Source of the DNA: Serinicoccus profundi
GTDB taxonomy: Bacteria; Actinomycetota; Actinomycetes; Actinomycetales; Dermatophilaceae
Reading direction: 5' to 3'
Assembly: GCF_008001015.1 (NCBI RefSeq)
Contig: NZ_CP042862.1
Span: 434,001 to 498,000, forward strand
DNA length: 64,000 nt
In this document: positions 27,927-36,572 of the stretch, one piece after another
Layout of the letters: each line of letters starts with the position of its first letter
Numbering within the stretch: the stretch's first letter is position 1
Translations under genes and position numbers: made by a program
The notes under the pieces: generated by a model
The model's input: the letters and a program-made list of their open reading frames with translations, nothing else
What the model was told of the DNA's origin: nothing
Databases searched by the model: none

Positions 27927-28487
27927 ATGGTCGAGGACGACTGGGCCCAACCGGCCCGCGAGATGCACGCCGAGGTGGCGGCCTACTTCGCGAGCCTGGA
28001 GGAGGTCGCCTCGGGCGGTGCCGCGGAGTCGGCACTGCCGTTGCTGCTGCTCAGCGTGGGTCAGGTGTGCGCCGCGGGCGCGCGCCTGGGCGCTCTCGTG
28101 GACGTCGTCCCGGCCGAGCGCTTCGAGCCCGACGCCGGGCCGGACGCCGACCTCGAGCGCGTCAGGGAGGCGCTGCACAGCCTGCTCGGGGGCCTGGACG
28201 ACTACTGCGACCTGGAGGACCCCGTCCTCACCGGCGAGGTGACGCGCGGGTCGCTGTCCGACGACCTGGTGGCGGTGGCCGCCGACCTGGCCCACGGGCA
28301 GGAGCACTTCCTCGCCGGTCGCCCGACCGAGGCGATGTGGTGGTGGCAGTTCAGCTACCTCTCCTCCTGGGGCGAGCGGGCGGCCTCGGCCCTGCGCGTG
28401 CTCCACACGCTGCTGGCGCACGTGCGGCTGGACGCCGACGACGAGCAGGTCATGGAGGCCGAGCTCGCCGCGCTGCACGCGACCTGA
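27927..28487 (+). CDS. DUF5063 family protein
   Basis: A 186-residue acidic protein of the DUF5063 family, which is typically encoded right after recR, as here. The patterns AREMHAEVAAYFASLEEV and WWWQFSYLSSWGERAASALRVLH are diagnostic. It appears helical, soluble and lacks known catalytic motifs. A link to RecR function is only suggested by position. ATG at 27927 is preferred to GTG codons at 27918 and 27921 because of its distance from the -10 element. Confidence 0.8.
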   Translation: MVEDDWAQPAREMHAEVAAYFASLEEVASGGAAESALPLLLLSVGQVCAAGARLGALVDVVPAERFEPDAGPDADLERVREALHSLLGGLDDYCDLEDPVLTGEVTRGSLSDDLVAVAADLAHGQEHFLAGRPTEAMWWWQFSYLSSWGERAASALRVLHTLLAHVRLDADDEQVMEAELAALHAT

Positions 28488-28512
28488 CGCGGCACTGGGA
28501 GAGCCCGGTCGG

Positions 28513-28851
28513 TCAGGCCAGGTCGTTGGGCTCCGTGGCCGGGTCGAGAGGGGCCCCGGAGCGGTAGGCCGCACGCCCGAGGGCGTTGGAGGCGACCGAG
28601 CTCATGATGACGAAGCCCGCGACGGCCACGATGAGCTTGACGAGGTCGACCACGGTGAAGCCGTGCACCTGCACGTTGTGGAGGTAGACGCCGGTCACCA
28701 TCCACGGCATACCCATGCCGGTCGCCCCGGACAGGACGTTGATCCGGGACAACCCGTCGCGGGCCCGCAGCATGGCGATGGCGCTGAGCAGGACGAAGAT
28801 CGCGCCGCCGATGCACAGGACGCCGATGAGCAGGGTCAGCAGGAGGGTCAT
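28513..28851 (-). CDS. mnhG: Mrp Na+/H+ antiporter subunit G
   Basis: A 112-residue membrane subunit with three hydrophobic segments (about 3-25, 42-60 and 66-85), length typical for MnhG/MrpG. The pattern LSAIAMLRARDGLSRINV is diagnostic. It is the last gene of the minus-strand mrp operon and its ATG overlaps the mnhF stop (ATGA). It forms part of the multi-subunit antiporter that expels sodium in exchange for protons. Confidence 0.9.
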   Translation of the reverse strand: MTLLLTLLIGVLCIGGAIFVLLSAIAMLRARDGLSRINVLSGATGMGMPWMVTGVYLHNVQVHGFTVVDLVKLIVAVAGFVIMSSVASNALGRAAYRSGAPLDPATEPNDLA

Positions 28852-29108
28852 CGGCGCCCCCGGGTGAGGATCCGGGCGAGCGACACGGTGGCGAGGATGC
28901 CGATGAGCGCCGCGAGGGAGGCGACGTCGAGGAGCACGATCGACTCCGAGGCCATCCCGATCATGAGGAAGGTCCCGACCGCGCAGAAGTAGACGAGGTC
29001 GCTCACCGCGGCGACCGAGGCGTCGTCGCGGGCGGTCATGACGCGGGCCAGTCCGAGGACGGCGGCGAGCAGCAGGATCGCGACGGTGGTCCAGACGATG
29101 AGGGTCAT
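28848..29108 (-). CDS. mnhF: Mrp Na+/H+ antiporter subunit F
   Basis: An 86-residue protein with three membrane helices; the segment LARVMTARDDASVAAVSDLV with its conserved Asp residues is characteristic of MnhF/MrpF. Four-base overlaps on both sides tie it to mnhE and mnhG, so equal translation of the subunits is expected. Confidence 0.9.
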   Translation of the reverse strand: MTLIVWTTVAILLLAAVLGLARVMTARDDASVAAVSDLVYFCAVGTFLMIGMASESIVLLDVASLAALIGILATVSLARILTRGRR

Positions 29109-29485
29109 GTGGGCTCCACCCCGCGCGTGCGGTCGCTGGCCGGCCGGCCGCGGGTCATGACGAGCAGCCGGCGCTCCATGTCACGCAGCTCGGCGACGAG
29201 GGACTCGCGGTCCTCGCAGTAGAGCGCGTGGACGTAGAGCGTCGGTGGGGTGTCGCCGGTGCGGGGCGCGATGCCCACGGTGACCGTGCCGGGGGTGATG
29301 GTGATCGAGGAGGCCATGGTGCTGATCTCCAGGTCGGTCTCGCAGTGCAGCGGGAGGGCCACGATGGCAGGCGACATGCGCAGCCCCGGGGTGATGACGT
29401 CGGCGCCGATGCGCAGCGCGCCGCGGATGACCTCGCTGGCGAGCCAGCCGCCGTAGACGGCCGTGCGGAACGGGTTGAGGATCAT
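29105..29485 (-). CDS. mnhE: Mrp Na+/H+ antiporter subunit E
   Basis: A 126-residue subunit of the MnhE/MrpE family. Compared with the usual 160 residues, the N-terminal pair of membrane helices is missing or reduced: the protein begins MILNPFRTAVYGGWLASEVI and goes almost directly to the conserved soluble part with SITITPGTVTVGI. ATG at 29485 overlaps the mnhD stop. The shortened N-terminus recurs in actinobacterial homologues, as I recall, but I cannot check this here. Confidence 0.87.
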   Translation of the reverse strand: MILNPFRTAVYGGWLASEVIRGALRIGADVITPGLRMSPAIVALPLHCETDLEISTMASSITITPGTVTVGIAPRTGDTPPTLYVHALYCEDRESLVAELRDMERRLLVMTRGRPASDRTRGVEPT

Positions 29486-30996
29486 CCGGTCACCGCCCGG
29501 ACATAGGGCTCGAGGTCGACGAGCCCGGCCGCGGCCCGGGTCGTGACCTCCATGATCGGGCCGGCCAGCACGAACATCGCGAGCTGGGTCAGCACGAGGA
29601 CGAGCATCGGTGTCATGAGGCGGGGGGTGACGCGGATGTCGTCGGTCAGCCGGACCTTGGCGCTGCGGCCGGTCTCCGGCGAGTCGGGCAGGTAGTCCTC
29701 CATGTCCGGACCCCAGAAGACACCGACCCACAGCCGCTGCATCGCGACGAGCGACCCGAGGGCACCGACGAAGATCAGCGTGATGAAGACCGCCTGCCAG
29801 GCACCGCCGACCTGGGCCGAGGCCTGCACGAGGCCGACCTTGCCGAAGAAGCCGGAGCTGGGGGGCAGGCCGACGAGCGACAGGAGCGCCAGGGCATACC
29901 CGATCGTCAGCAGCTTGTCCCGGCGGATGATGCCTGACAGCCGCTCGTAGCGACCCGAGCCGTAGGTCTGCTCGATCGCGCCGGCGCCGAGGATGAGCGC
30001 CCCCATCGTGATGATGTGGTGGATCATGTAGAAGATCCCGGCGGCGAGGGAGAACTGCGTGAAGAGCAGCAGCCCGAGCAGGATGTGCCCCACTCCGGCG
30101 ACCATCTGCCAGGACAGCGCGCGGCGCATGACCCGCTCCCCGAAGGTGCTGTAGGAGCCGACGACCAGCGAGAGGCCGACGAGCACGGCCAGGATCATGA
30201 TCCACGGCGGCCGGCCGTCGTAGAGCGTCGAGGTGACGCGGTAGAGCGCGTAGAGGGCCACCTTGGTGTGCAGCGCCGAGAAGAGGCCCATGACGGCCGC
30301 CGAGGTCGCGGGATAGCTGCGCGGGAGCCACGTGTGCATCGGCACGACCGCGGCCTTGATCGAGAGCGCGAGCAGCACGACACCGGAGCTCAGCATCGTC
30401 CGCGGGTCGCTCCCGGCGCCGACGAGCAGCGCGAGGTTGACGGTCTCGGCGGTGGCGTAGACCAGGCCGACCCCGATGAGCAGGATCGTGCTCGTGAGCA
30501 GGTTGACGACGACGAAGGTCCGCCCCACACCGAGCCGCCGCCACGTGCCGGTCACCGCGATGAGCGCATAGCTGGGCAGCAGCATGACCTCGACGAAGAC
30601 GAAGAGGTTGAAGAGGTCGCCGGTGAGGAAGGCGCCGTTGACCCCGCCGAGGAGCATGAGGACCAGGGGGGTCACGAGCCGGTAGCGGTTCTCCCCGGTG
30701 AGGGCCATGAACACCAGGCACATGAGCACGGTGAACGAGGTCACCAGGATCATCAGTGCGCTGAAGGTGTCGGAGACGAAGGGGATCGCGACGCCGGGCA
30801 CGAAGGCGCCGACATTCTCGGCGAGCACCGGGGTGGTGCGGTGCTGCAGGAGCAGGTCGAGCCCGGCGGCCCCGGTGAGCACGGGGATGGCGAGCAGCCA
30901 GAACCGCTGCCAGGCCGCGTTGCGCCAGAGCACGGTCGCGGCCGCCGCCGCGATCGGCAGCGCGGCGAGCAGGGGGAGGAGGGCGGCGTTCATCAT
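29482..30996 (-). CDS. mnhD: Mrp Na+/H+ antiporter subunit D
   Basis: A 504-residue proton-translocating membrane subunit homologous to NuoL/M/N of complex I, with about 14 helices. The key ion-path residues are visible: Glu in LFVFVEVMLLPSYAL and Lys in LSIKAAVVPMHTWLP. Its ATG overlaps the mnhC stop. Together with subunit A it forms the ion-conducting part of the complex. Confidence 0.93.
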   Translation of the reverse strand: MMNAALLPLLAALPIAAAAATVLWRNAAWQRFWLLAIPVLTGAAGLDLLLQHRTTPVLAENVGAFVPGVAIPFVSDTFSALMILVTSFTVLMCLVFMALTGENRYRLVTPLVLMLLGGVNGAFLTGDLFNLFVFVEVMLLPSYALIAVTGTWRRLGVGRTFVVVNLLTSTILLIGVGLVYATAETVNLALLVGAGSDPRTMLSSGVVLLALSIKAAVVPMHTWLPRSYPATSAAVMGLFSALHTKVALYALYRVTSTLYDGRPPWIMILAVLVGLSLVVGSYSTFGERVMRRALSWQMVAGVGHILLGLLLFTQFSLAAGIFYMIHHIITMGALILGAGAIEQTYGSGRYERLSGIIRRDKLLTIGYALALLSLVGLPPSSGFFGKVGLVQASAQVGGAWQAVFITLIFVGALGSLVAMQRLWVGVFWGPDMEDYLPDSPETGRSAKVRLTDDIRVTPRLMTPMLVLVLTQLAMFVLAGPIMEVTTRAAAGLVDLEPYVRAVTG

Positions 30997-31325
30997 CGTC
31001 GGCGCATCTCCCCGGTCTCCGGCATGCGCTTGGTGTCGTCGTTGTGGCCGATGACGGCCATCGCGAGCATGAGCACGGTCACCGCCAGGGCGATGACGAT
31101 GGCGGTGAGGACGAAGGCCTGGGGCAGGGGGTCCCCGGCGTCCGCGGCACCCGCCGCCTCGGGGAAGGGCTCACCGCGCCAGGCGGTCACGCCGGCGGAG
31201 AGGATGAGCAGGTTGGCGGCGTGCGCGAGGAGCGAGAGTCCGAAGATGATCCGGACCATGCCGCGCTGCAGCATGAGGTAGATGGCTCCGGCGGTGAGGA
31301 CGCCGACGGTCAGCGGGATGATCAC
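30993..31325 (-). CDS. mnhC: Mrp Na+/H+ antiporter subunit C
   Basis: A 110-residue NuoK-like subunit with three helices; LMLQRGMVRIIFGLSLLAHAANLLI is diagnostic. It starts with GTG at 31325, preceded by GGAGG and overlapping the stop of the A-B fusion gene (GTGA). A much longer open frame upstream in the same phase is only a shadow of mnhA. Confidence 0.9.
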   Translation of the reverse strand: MIIPLTVGVLTAGAIYLMLQRGMVRIIFGLSLLAHAANLLILSAGVTAWRGEPFPEAAGAADAGDPLPQAFVLTAIVIALAVTVLMLAMAVIGHNDDTKRMPETGEMRRR

Positions 31326-34309
31326 GGCGTGCCACCTCCGGGTCGGGGCGGGAGGTCCTGCTGGAGGTAGGTCGAGCCACGCCCCGGTATGCCGCGGCGC
31401 TCCTCGGCATACCGCTCGCCGCGGGAGGTGTCCATGGGGCCGCTGATCTCGCCCTCGACGGACTCGTCCGCGCGCTCGCGGGTGCCCTCGCGGCCACCGG
31501 TGGCGCCGAGCAGGTTGAAGGCCTCCATGACCAGCCCGAGGACCGCGAGGTAGACGCCGAGGTCGAAGACCATCGAGGTGGTCAGGTAGATGTCGAAGAC
31601 GTAGGTGTGCAGCGGCTCGAGGAACGAGGCGTGGCCGAGCATCCCCCAGATGCCGGTGCCGACGGCGATGAGCACGCCCAGCGCGACGAGGCGCAGCGGG
31701 AGCCGCGGCGGGCCGACGGCGCGGTCCCGGGAGGTCGCGAGGTAGATGAGGGCGACGATCGCGGAGCCGACGAGCGCGGCGATGAAGCCGCCGCCGGGGG
31801 AGTTGTGGCCGCGGAAGAAGAGGATCGCGGAGATCGCCGCGAGCAGCGGGGCGGTGACGCGCACCATGAGCTGCATCGGGACGGCGTTGCCCCAGGACTC
31901 GGTCACGGCGCGGTATGCCGTGGAGCCGCGCTCGCGCAGCGGCACTTCGGGCGGGGCGACGTAGTTGCGGTCCTGCTCCGGCGGCGGGTCGAGGTAGGTA
32001 TCGCGGACGGTCGAGAGGATCGCGACCATGGCGACCGCGGCCATGCCGAGCACGGTGAGCTCGCCGAAGGTGTCGAGGGCCCGGAACTCCACGAGGATGG
32101 TGTTGACGACGTTGTCGCCACTGGTCTCGACCGGACCCTCGGTGAGGTACCACAGAGCGATCTCGCTGCGGTCACGGCGGCCGGTGAGCGCCCAGGTGGC
32201 CACGCCGGCCGAGAGGCCGCCGACGAGCGCGAGCGAGAGGGCCGCCTTGTTGCCCCAGCGCGGGCCCCGGCCGAAGGTCAGCGGCAGCCGCTGCAGGACG
32301 AGCATGATCATGAGGACGGTCAGCGCCTCGACGAGCAGCTGCGTCATGCCGACGTCGGGTGCGCCGAGCGCGAAGATCTGGACGGTGACGGCAGCGCCCA
32401 CCGTTGACAGGGCGACGACTGCGGCGAGCCGGGAGTTGGCCCGCACGAGCACCCCGACCGCCACCGCGATGATGACGAGGACGACGACGTCGATCGGGCT
32501 GACCAGCCCCTCCTGGACGGGCAGGAGGTGGCCCCCGGAGACGAGGACGGCCACGCCGCCGAGCACCAGGGCGGAGAAGGCGACGAACTGCACGGCCACG
32601 TGCCGCGTGGGGTTGTCGGCGCGGACCAGGGCGGCCAGGGCCTTGCCGACGTCGGCGGCCGTGTCGTTGATGACCCGGATGACGTCGGCGCCGTCGAAGG
32701 AGAAGGTGTCGTGCTCGCGGGCGGGGAAAAAGAAGCGTCGGCGCAGGATGACGAAGACGCCCACGCCGATGATGGCCAGCGAGGTGACCAGCTCGAGGTT
32801 GATGCCGTGCCAGAGCGCGAGGTGGGGGTGCGGCTCCTCGACGCCGGCGGGGAGCATCGCCGCCGTGGCCCGACCGACCGGGGTGTCGAGGATGCCGACG
32901 AAGAACGCGAGCGGCAGCCCCGCCACGATGGGCAGCGCAGCGAACGTGCCCAGTGCCCAGGGCGTCGTGTGCAGGGGGCGGTCCTCGGGCCACTTGGCCT
33001 GGCCTCGTCCGTCGTAGAAGCCGTTGAAGACGATCTTGGCGCAGTAGGCGAAGGTCAGGACCGCGGTGAGGGCCACGCCGAGGAAAGCCGCCCACGCGGC
33101 GAGCGCGCCGAAGGGCGACTCGAGCATCGAGGTGAGGATGCTCTCCTTGGAGACGAAGCCCAGCATGGGGGGCACCCCGGCCATCGAGGCGCAGCCGAGC
33201 ACGGTGACCCAGAAGGCGATCGGCATCGCGCTGGAGAGCACGGGCAGGCGCCGCACGTCGCGGGTGCCGGCCGCGTGGTCGACGACGCCGACCATCATGA
33301 AGAGCCCCGACTTGAAGAGCGCGTGCGCGATGACGTGCAGCATCGCCGCGGCGAGGGCGTACTCCGTGCCCACCCCGATGGTGGCGACGATGAGCCCGAG
33401 CTGGCTGACCGTGGAGTAGGCCATGAGCTTCTTGAGGTCGGTCTTCTGCAGGGCGAACCAGCCGCCGATGCCGCAGGTCACCAGCCCGGTGGTGATGAGC
33501 AGGACGTTCCACACCGGCACGTCGTGGAAGGCCGGCGAGAAGCGCATGAGCAGGAAGATCCCGGCCTTGACCACGGCCGCGGCGTGGAGGTAGGCGCTGA
33601 CCGGCGTCGCCGCGGCCATCGCGTCGGGCAGCCACACGTGGAAGGGGAACTGCGCCGACTTGGTGAAGGCCGCGAGGATGACCAGCAGGGCGATGGTGGC
33701 GGTGAACCCCGGGCTGGTGTCCCACACCTCGTGCGCGAGCGCCTCGGACAGCGTCGTGGTGCCGGTGCGGACGGCGATCGCCGTGACCGCGGCGAGCAGC
33801 CCGAGCCCCCCGAGGAAGGTGATGAGCAGGGTGCGCAGCGAGGCGGCCTCACCGGCATACCCCGAGCGGGCGATGAGGAAGAAGCTGGCGAGGCTGGTGA
33901 GCTCCCAGCACAGGAAGAGCAGGATGAGGTCGTCCGCCAGCACCAGCCCGACCATGGAGACGGTGAACATCGCCATGTAGAAGTAGAAGGTGAGGTTGCG
34001 TCCCGGCTTGAGGTATGCCGTGGAGTAGGCGAGCACGATCGCGCCGATGACCAGGGCGATGAAGGTGAAGATCGTGCCGAGGCCGTCGGCCCGCAGCGAC
34101 AGCTCCAGGCCGAGGGTCGGCACCCAGGGGATGGACCAGGTGGGGGTCTCCCCAGCCATGACCTGCGTCGCGGCCGGCCAGTAGGCCGCCGCGGCCGCGA
34201 GGTAGAGCGCGGCGATCGGCCAGCCTGCGTGGCGTCCGAGGAAGCGCGTCAGGGGAAAGGTCGCGAGGACCGTCACCGCGGAGATGACCAGGGTCCACAG
34301 GAGGCTCAT
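31322..34309 (-). CDS. mnhA: Mrp Na+/H+ antiporter subunit A fused to subunit B
   Basis: A 995-residue membrane protein. Residues 1 to about 480 are the NuoL-like part with Glu in LCWELTSLASFFLI and Lys in FTKSAQFPFHVWLPDAM; about 570-690 holds the DUF4040-type C-terminal module of MrpA; and about 805-940 is a complete MnhB domain marked by RGHNSPGGGFIAAL. No separate mnhB gene exists, so the six-gene operon still encodes all seven subunits. First gene of the operon. The final 60 residues are charged and probably cytoplasmic. Confidence 0.93.
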   Translation of the reverse strand: MSLLWTLVISAVTVLATFPLTRFLGRHAGWPIAALYLAAAAAYWPAATQVMAGETPTWSIPWVPTLGLELSLRADGLGTIFTFIALVIGAIVLAYSTAYLKPGRNLTFYFYMAMFTVSMVGLVLADDLILLFLCWELTSLASFFLIARSGYAGEAASLRTLLITFLGGLGLLAAVTAIAVRTGTTTLSEALAHEVWDTSPGFTATIALLVILAAFTKSAQFPFHVWLPDAMAAATPVSAYLHAAAVVKAGIFLLMRFSPAFHDVPVWNVLLITTGLVTCGIGGWFALQKTDLKKLMAYSTVSQLGLIVATIGVGTEYALAAAMLHVIAHALFKSGLFMMVGVVDHAAGTRDVRRLPVLSSAMPIAFWVTVLGCASMAGVPPMLGFVSKESILTSMLESPFGALAAWAAFLGVALTAVLTFAYCAKIVFNGFYDGRGQAKWPEDRPLHTTPWALGTFAALPIVAGLPLAFFVGILDTPVGRATAAMLPAGVEEPHPHLALWHGINLELVTSLAIIGVGVFVILRRRFFFPAREHDTFSFDGADVIRVINDTAADVGKALAALVRADNPTRHVAVQFVAFSALVLGGVAVLVSGGHLLPVQEGLVSPIDVVVLVIIAVAVGVLVRANSRLAAVVALSTVGAAVTVQIFALGAPDVGMTQLLVEALTVLMIMLVLQRLPLTFGRGPRWGNKAALSLALVGGLSAGVATWALTGRRDRSEIALWYLTEGPVETSGDNVVNTILVEFRALDTFGELTVLGMAAVAMVAILSTVRDTYLDPPPEQDRNYVAPPEVPLRERGSTAYRAVTESWGNAVPMQLMVRVTAPLLAAISAILFFRGHNSPGGGFIAALVGSAIVALIYLATSRDRAVGPPRLPLRLVALGVLIAVGTGIWGMLGHASFLEPLHTYVFDIYLTTSMVFDLGVYLAVLGLVMEAFNLLGATGGREGTRERADESVEGEISGPMDTSRGERYAEERRGIPGRGSTYLQQDLPPRPGGGTP

Positions 34310-34330
34310 GGCAGACCCGCCCTGGACAGG

Positions 34331-34351
34331 CCGCTGCCAGTGGGGCAGCGG
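34331..34351 (-). promoter_or_regulatory. hairpin in the mrp operon leader
   Basis: CCGCTGCC and GGCAGCGG form an eight-base perfect stem with a five-base loop, 22 bases before the mnhA ATG on the minus strand. Further upstream, at about 34370-34376, TAACCT may be the -10 box. The hairpin would lie in the 5' leader and could affect translation or act as an attenuator. Confidence 0.35.
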
Positions 34352-34443
34352 TCGGTCGGGCGGGACATGCGTCTCAGGTTACCAACCCCGCCGCGGTGCG
34401 CGTGCCCTCCATCGGACCCACGCACCGGCGGCGGCGAGGTCGG

Positions 34444-36129
34444 TCAGGCCTCGATGACGACCGGCACGACCAGCGGGTTGCGGCGGTGCTTGCGGAAGGC
34501 CCACCGCGAGACCGCGCGGGCGATGCGCTGCTCGAGCTCGTGGGGGTCGCCGATGCCCTGGCTGGCGGCTTCGGCGAGGGCCTTCTCGATCGCCGGGATC
34601 GCGGCGTCGAACATCTTCTCGTCGGTGCCCAGGCCGCGGGCCACGAAGTCCGGCGGCTCGGTCAGTGCACCGGTCTCGGCGTCGACGAGGGCGACGACGG
34701 TGACGGTGCCCTGCTGGCTGAGGGTGAGCCGGTCGCGCAGCTCGTCCTCGGTGACGTCGCCGACGGCGCCGGCCGAGACGTAGACGTAGCCGGCGCGGAC
34801 CTTGCCCGTGACCTTGACCCGACCGTCGACGAGGTCGACGACCATGCCGTCGTCGACGACCACGACGTTGTCGGGGTGCATCCCGGTGGAGATGGCCAGG
34901 TCGGCGTTGGCCCGCAGGTGGCGCCACTCGCCGTGGACCGGCATGACGTTGCGCGGCTTGATGATGTTGTAGCAGTAGACGAGCTCGCCGGCGCTGGCGT
35001 GGCCGGAGACGTGGACCTTGGCGTTGCCCTGGTGGACGATCTTGGCGCCCCACCGGGTGAGGCCGTTGATGATCCGGGAGACGGCGTTCTCGTTGCCGGG
35101 GATGAGCGAGCTGGCGAGGAGCACGGTGTCGCCCTCGCCCACGTGGATCTGGTGGTCGCGGTTGGCCATCCGCGAGAGCGCCGCCATGGGCTCTCCCTGG
35201 GAGCCGGTGCAGACCAGCGTGACCTTGGTGGGGGGCAGGTTGTCGAGCTCCTTGACGTCGACGACGAGACCGCGCGGCACCTTGAGGTAGCCCAGGTCCT
35301 GGGCGATCTTCATGTTGCGCACCATCGAGCGGCCGACGAAGGCGACCTTGCGCTTGTGGGTGGCGGCCGCGTCGAGGACCTGCTGGATGCGGTGCACGTG
35401 GCTGGCGAAGCTGGAGACGACGATGCGCCCCGGGGCGGTCCGGAAGACGGTGTCGATCGCGGGGCCGAGGTCCTTCTCGGCGGTGGTGAAGCCGGGGACC
35501 TCGGCGTTGGTGGAGTCCACCATGAAGAGGTCGACCCCCTCCTCGCCCAGCCGGGCGAAGGCGCGCAGGTCGGTGATCCGGTCATCGAGCGGGAACTGGT
35601 CCATCTTGAAGTCGCCGGTGTGCAGCACCGACCCGGCGGAGGTCCGCACCATGACGGCCAGGCCGTCGGGGATCGAGTGGTTGACGGCGACGAACTCGCA
35701 GTCGAAGGGACCCAGCGAGAGCCGGTCGCCCTCGGCGACCTGGGTCGTCTTCGGCTTGATCCGGTGCTCCTTGAGCTTGGCGCTGATGAAGGCGAGCGTC
35801 AGACGGGAGCCGATGACGGGGATGTCCGCACGCTCGCGCAGGAGGTAGGGCACGCCGCCGATGTGGTCCTCGTGACCGTGGGTGAGCACGACGCCGACGA
35901 CGTCCTGCCACCGGTCGGCCAGGAAGGAGAAGTCGGGCAGGATGACGTCCACCCCGGGCTGGTGCTCCTCGGGGAAGAGGACGCCGCAGTCGATGATGAG
36001 CAGCTTGCCGCGGTGCTCGAGCACGGCCATGTTGCGGCCGACCTCGCCGAGGCCACCGAGCGCCACCACCCTCAGGGCGTTACGGGGCAGCGAGGGCGGT
36101 GCCTTCAGCTCGGGGTGCGGGTGGCTCAA
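34444..36129 (-). CDS. rnj: ribonuclease J
   Basis: A 561-residue metallo-beta-lactamase/beta-CASP ribonuclease with 5'-3' exonuclease and endonuclease activity in mRNA decay and rRNA processing. LTHGHEDHIGG gives the HxHxDH zinc motif; LHTGDFKMD, VDSTNAEVPGFT and SGHASAGEL are the remaining MBL and beta-CASP motifs. The start TTG at 36129 is chosen because AAGGAG sits just upstream and it overlaps the merR stop (TTGA); the longer frame to ATG 36186 lacks a ribosome site. The length then equals mycobacterial RNase J. Operon: prfC, merR, rnj. Confidence 0.94.
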   Translation of the reverse strand: MSHPHPELKAPPSLPRNALRVVALGGLGEVGRNMAVLEHRGKLLIIDCGVLFPEEHQPGVDVILPDFSFLADRWQDVVGVVLTHGHEDHIGGVPYLLRERADIPVIGSRLTLAFISAKLKEHRIKPKTTQVAEGDRLSLGPFDCEFVAVNHSIPDGLAVMVRTSAGSVLHTGDFKMDQFPLDDRITDLRAFARLGEEGVDLFMVDSTNAEVPGFTTAEKDLGPAIDTVFRTAPGRIVVSSFASHVHRIQQVLDAAATHKRKVAFVGRSMVRNMKIAQDLGYLKVPRGLVVDVKELDNLPPTKVTLVCTGSQGEPMAALSRMANRDHQIHVGEGDTVLLASSLIPGNENAVSRIINGLTRWGAKIVHQGNAKVHVSGHASAGELVYCYNIIKPRNVMPVHGEWRHLRANADLAISTGMHPDNVVVVDDGMVVDLVDGRVKVTGKVRAGYVYVSAGAVGDVTEDELRDRLTLSQQGTVTVVALVDAETGALTEPPDFVARGLGTDEKMFDAAIPAIEKALAEAASQGIGDPHELEQRIARAVSRWAFRKHRRNPLVVPVVIEA

Positions 36130-36572
36130 CGGGTCTCCTTGGTTCGGTGGGGTGTGGCTGGGGCGGGCGGCGCCGGAGCGTGCCATACCTGCCCGAGCCT
36201 ACGGGTGAACGCCTCCGCTCGGGCCGTCGAGGCCTTGAGCTCAGCGATGCGTCCCTCGGCGATGGCGTGGGTCTGGTGCACCAGGGTATGCGCTGCGGCA
36301 CGGTCCCGGTCGCCGCTGGCGGGGTCGGCGAGGGTGTCGAAGGCGCCGAGCAGGTCGCGGATCTGCTCGATGGAGAAGCCCAGCGGCTTCATGGGCTTGA
36401 TGAGCAGGAGCCGCTCGACCGCGGCGTCGTCGTAGAGCCGGAAGCCGCCCTCGGTCCGGTCGGTCGGCTCGACCAGCCCCATCTCCTCGTAGTAGCGGAT
36501 GGTCCGGTGCGAGAGGCCGGTGCGCTCGGCGACGTCGCCGATGTGCACGAGAGGCCCCCTCACGTCGGTCAC
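36126..36572 (-). CDS. MerR family transcriptional regulator
   Basis: A 148-residue MerR-type regulator. Residues 9-75 are the winged HTH ([43 protein letters not shown]), followed by a dimerising coiled coil of about 50 residues and a Pro/Ala-rich tail. There is no cysteine, so a metal sensor of the classical kind is unlikely. GTG at 36572 overlaps the prfC stop and its own stop overlaps the rnj TTG. Such regulators usually act on spacers of 19-20 bases between -35 and -10; the target is unknown. Confidence 0.88.
   Translation of the reverse strand: MTDVRGPLVHIGDVAERTGLSHRTIRYYEEMGLVEPTDRTEGGFRLYDDAAVERLLLIKPMKPLGFSIEQIRDLLGAFDTLADPASGDRDRAAAHTLVHQTHAIAEGRIAELKASTARAEAFTRRLGQVWHAPAPPAPATPHRTKETR

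Noticed and set aside
28488-28530. Terminator hairpin between DUF5063 and mnhG
   Set aside because: Only partial pairing could be drawn in the 25-base gap and no clear stem remains.
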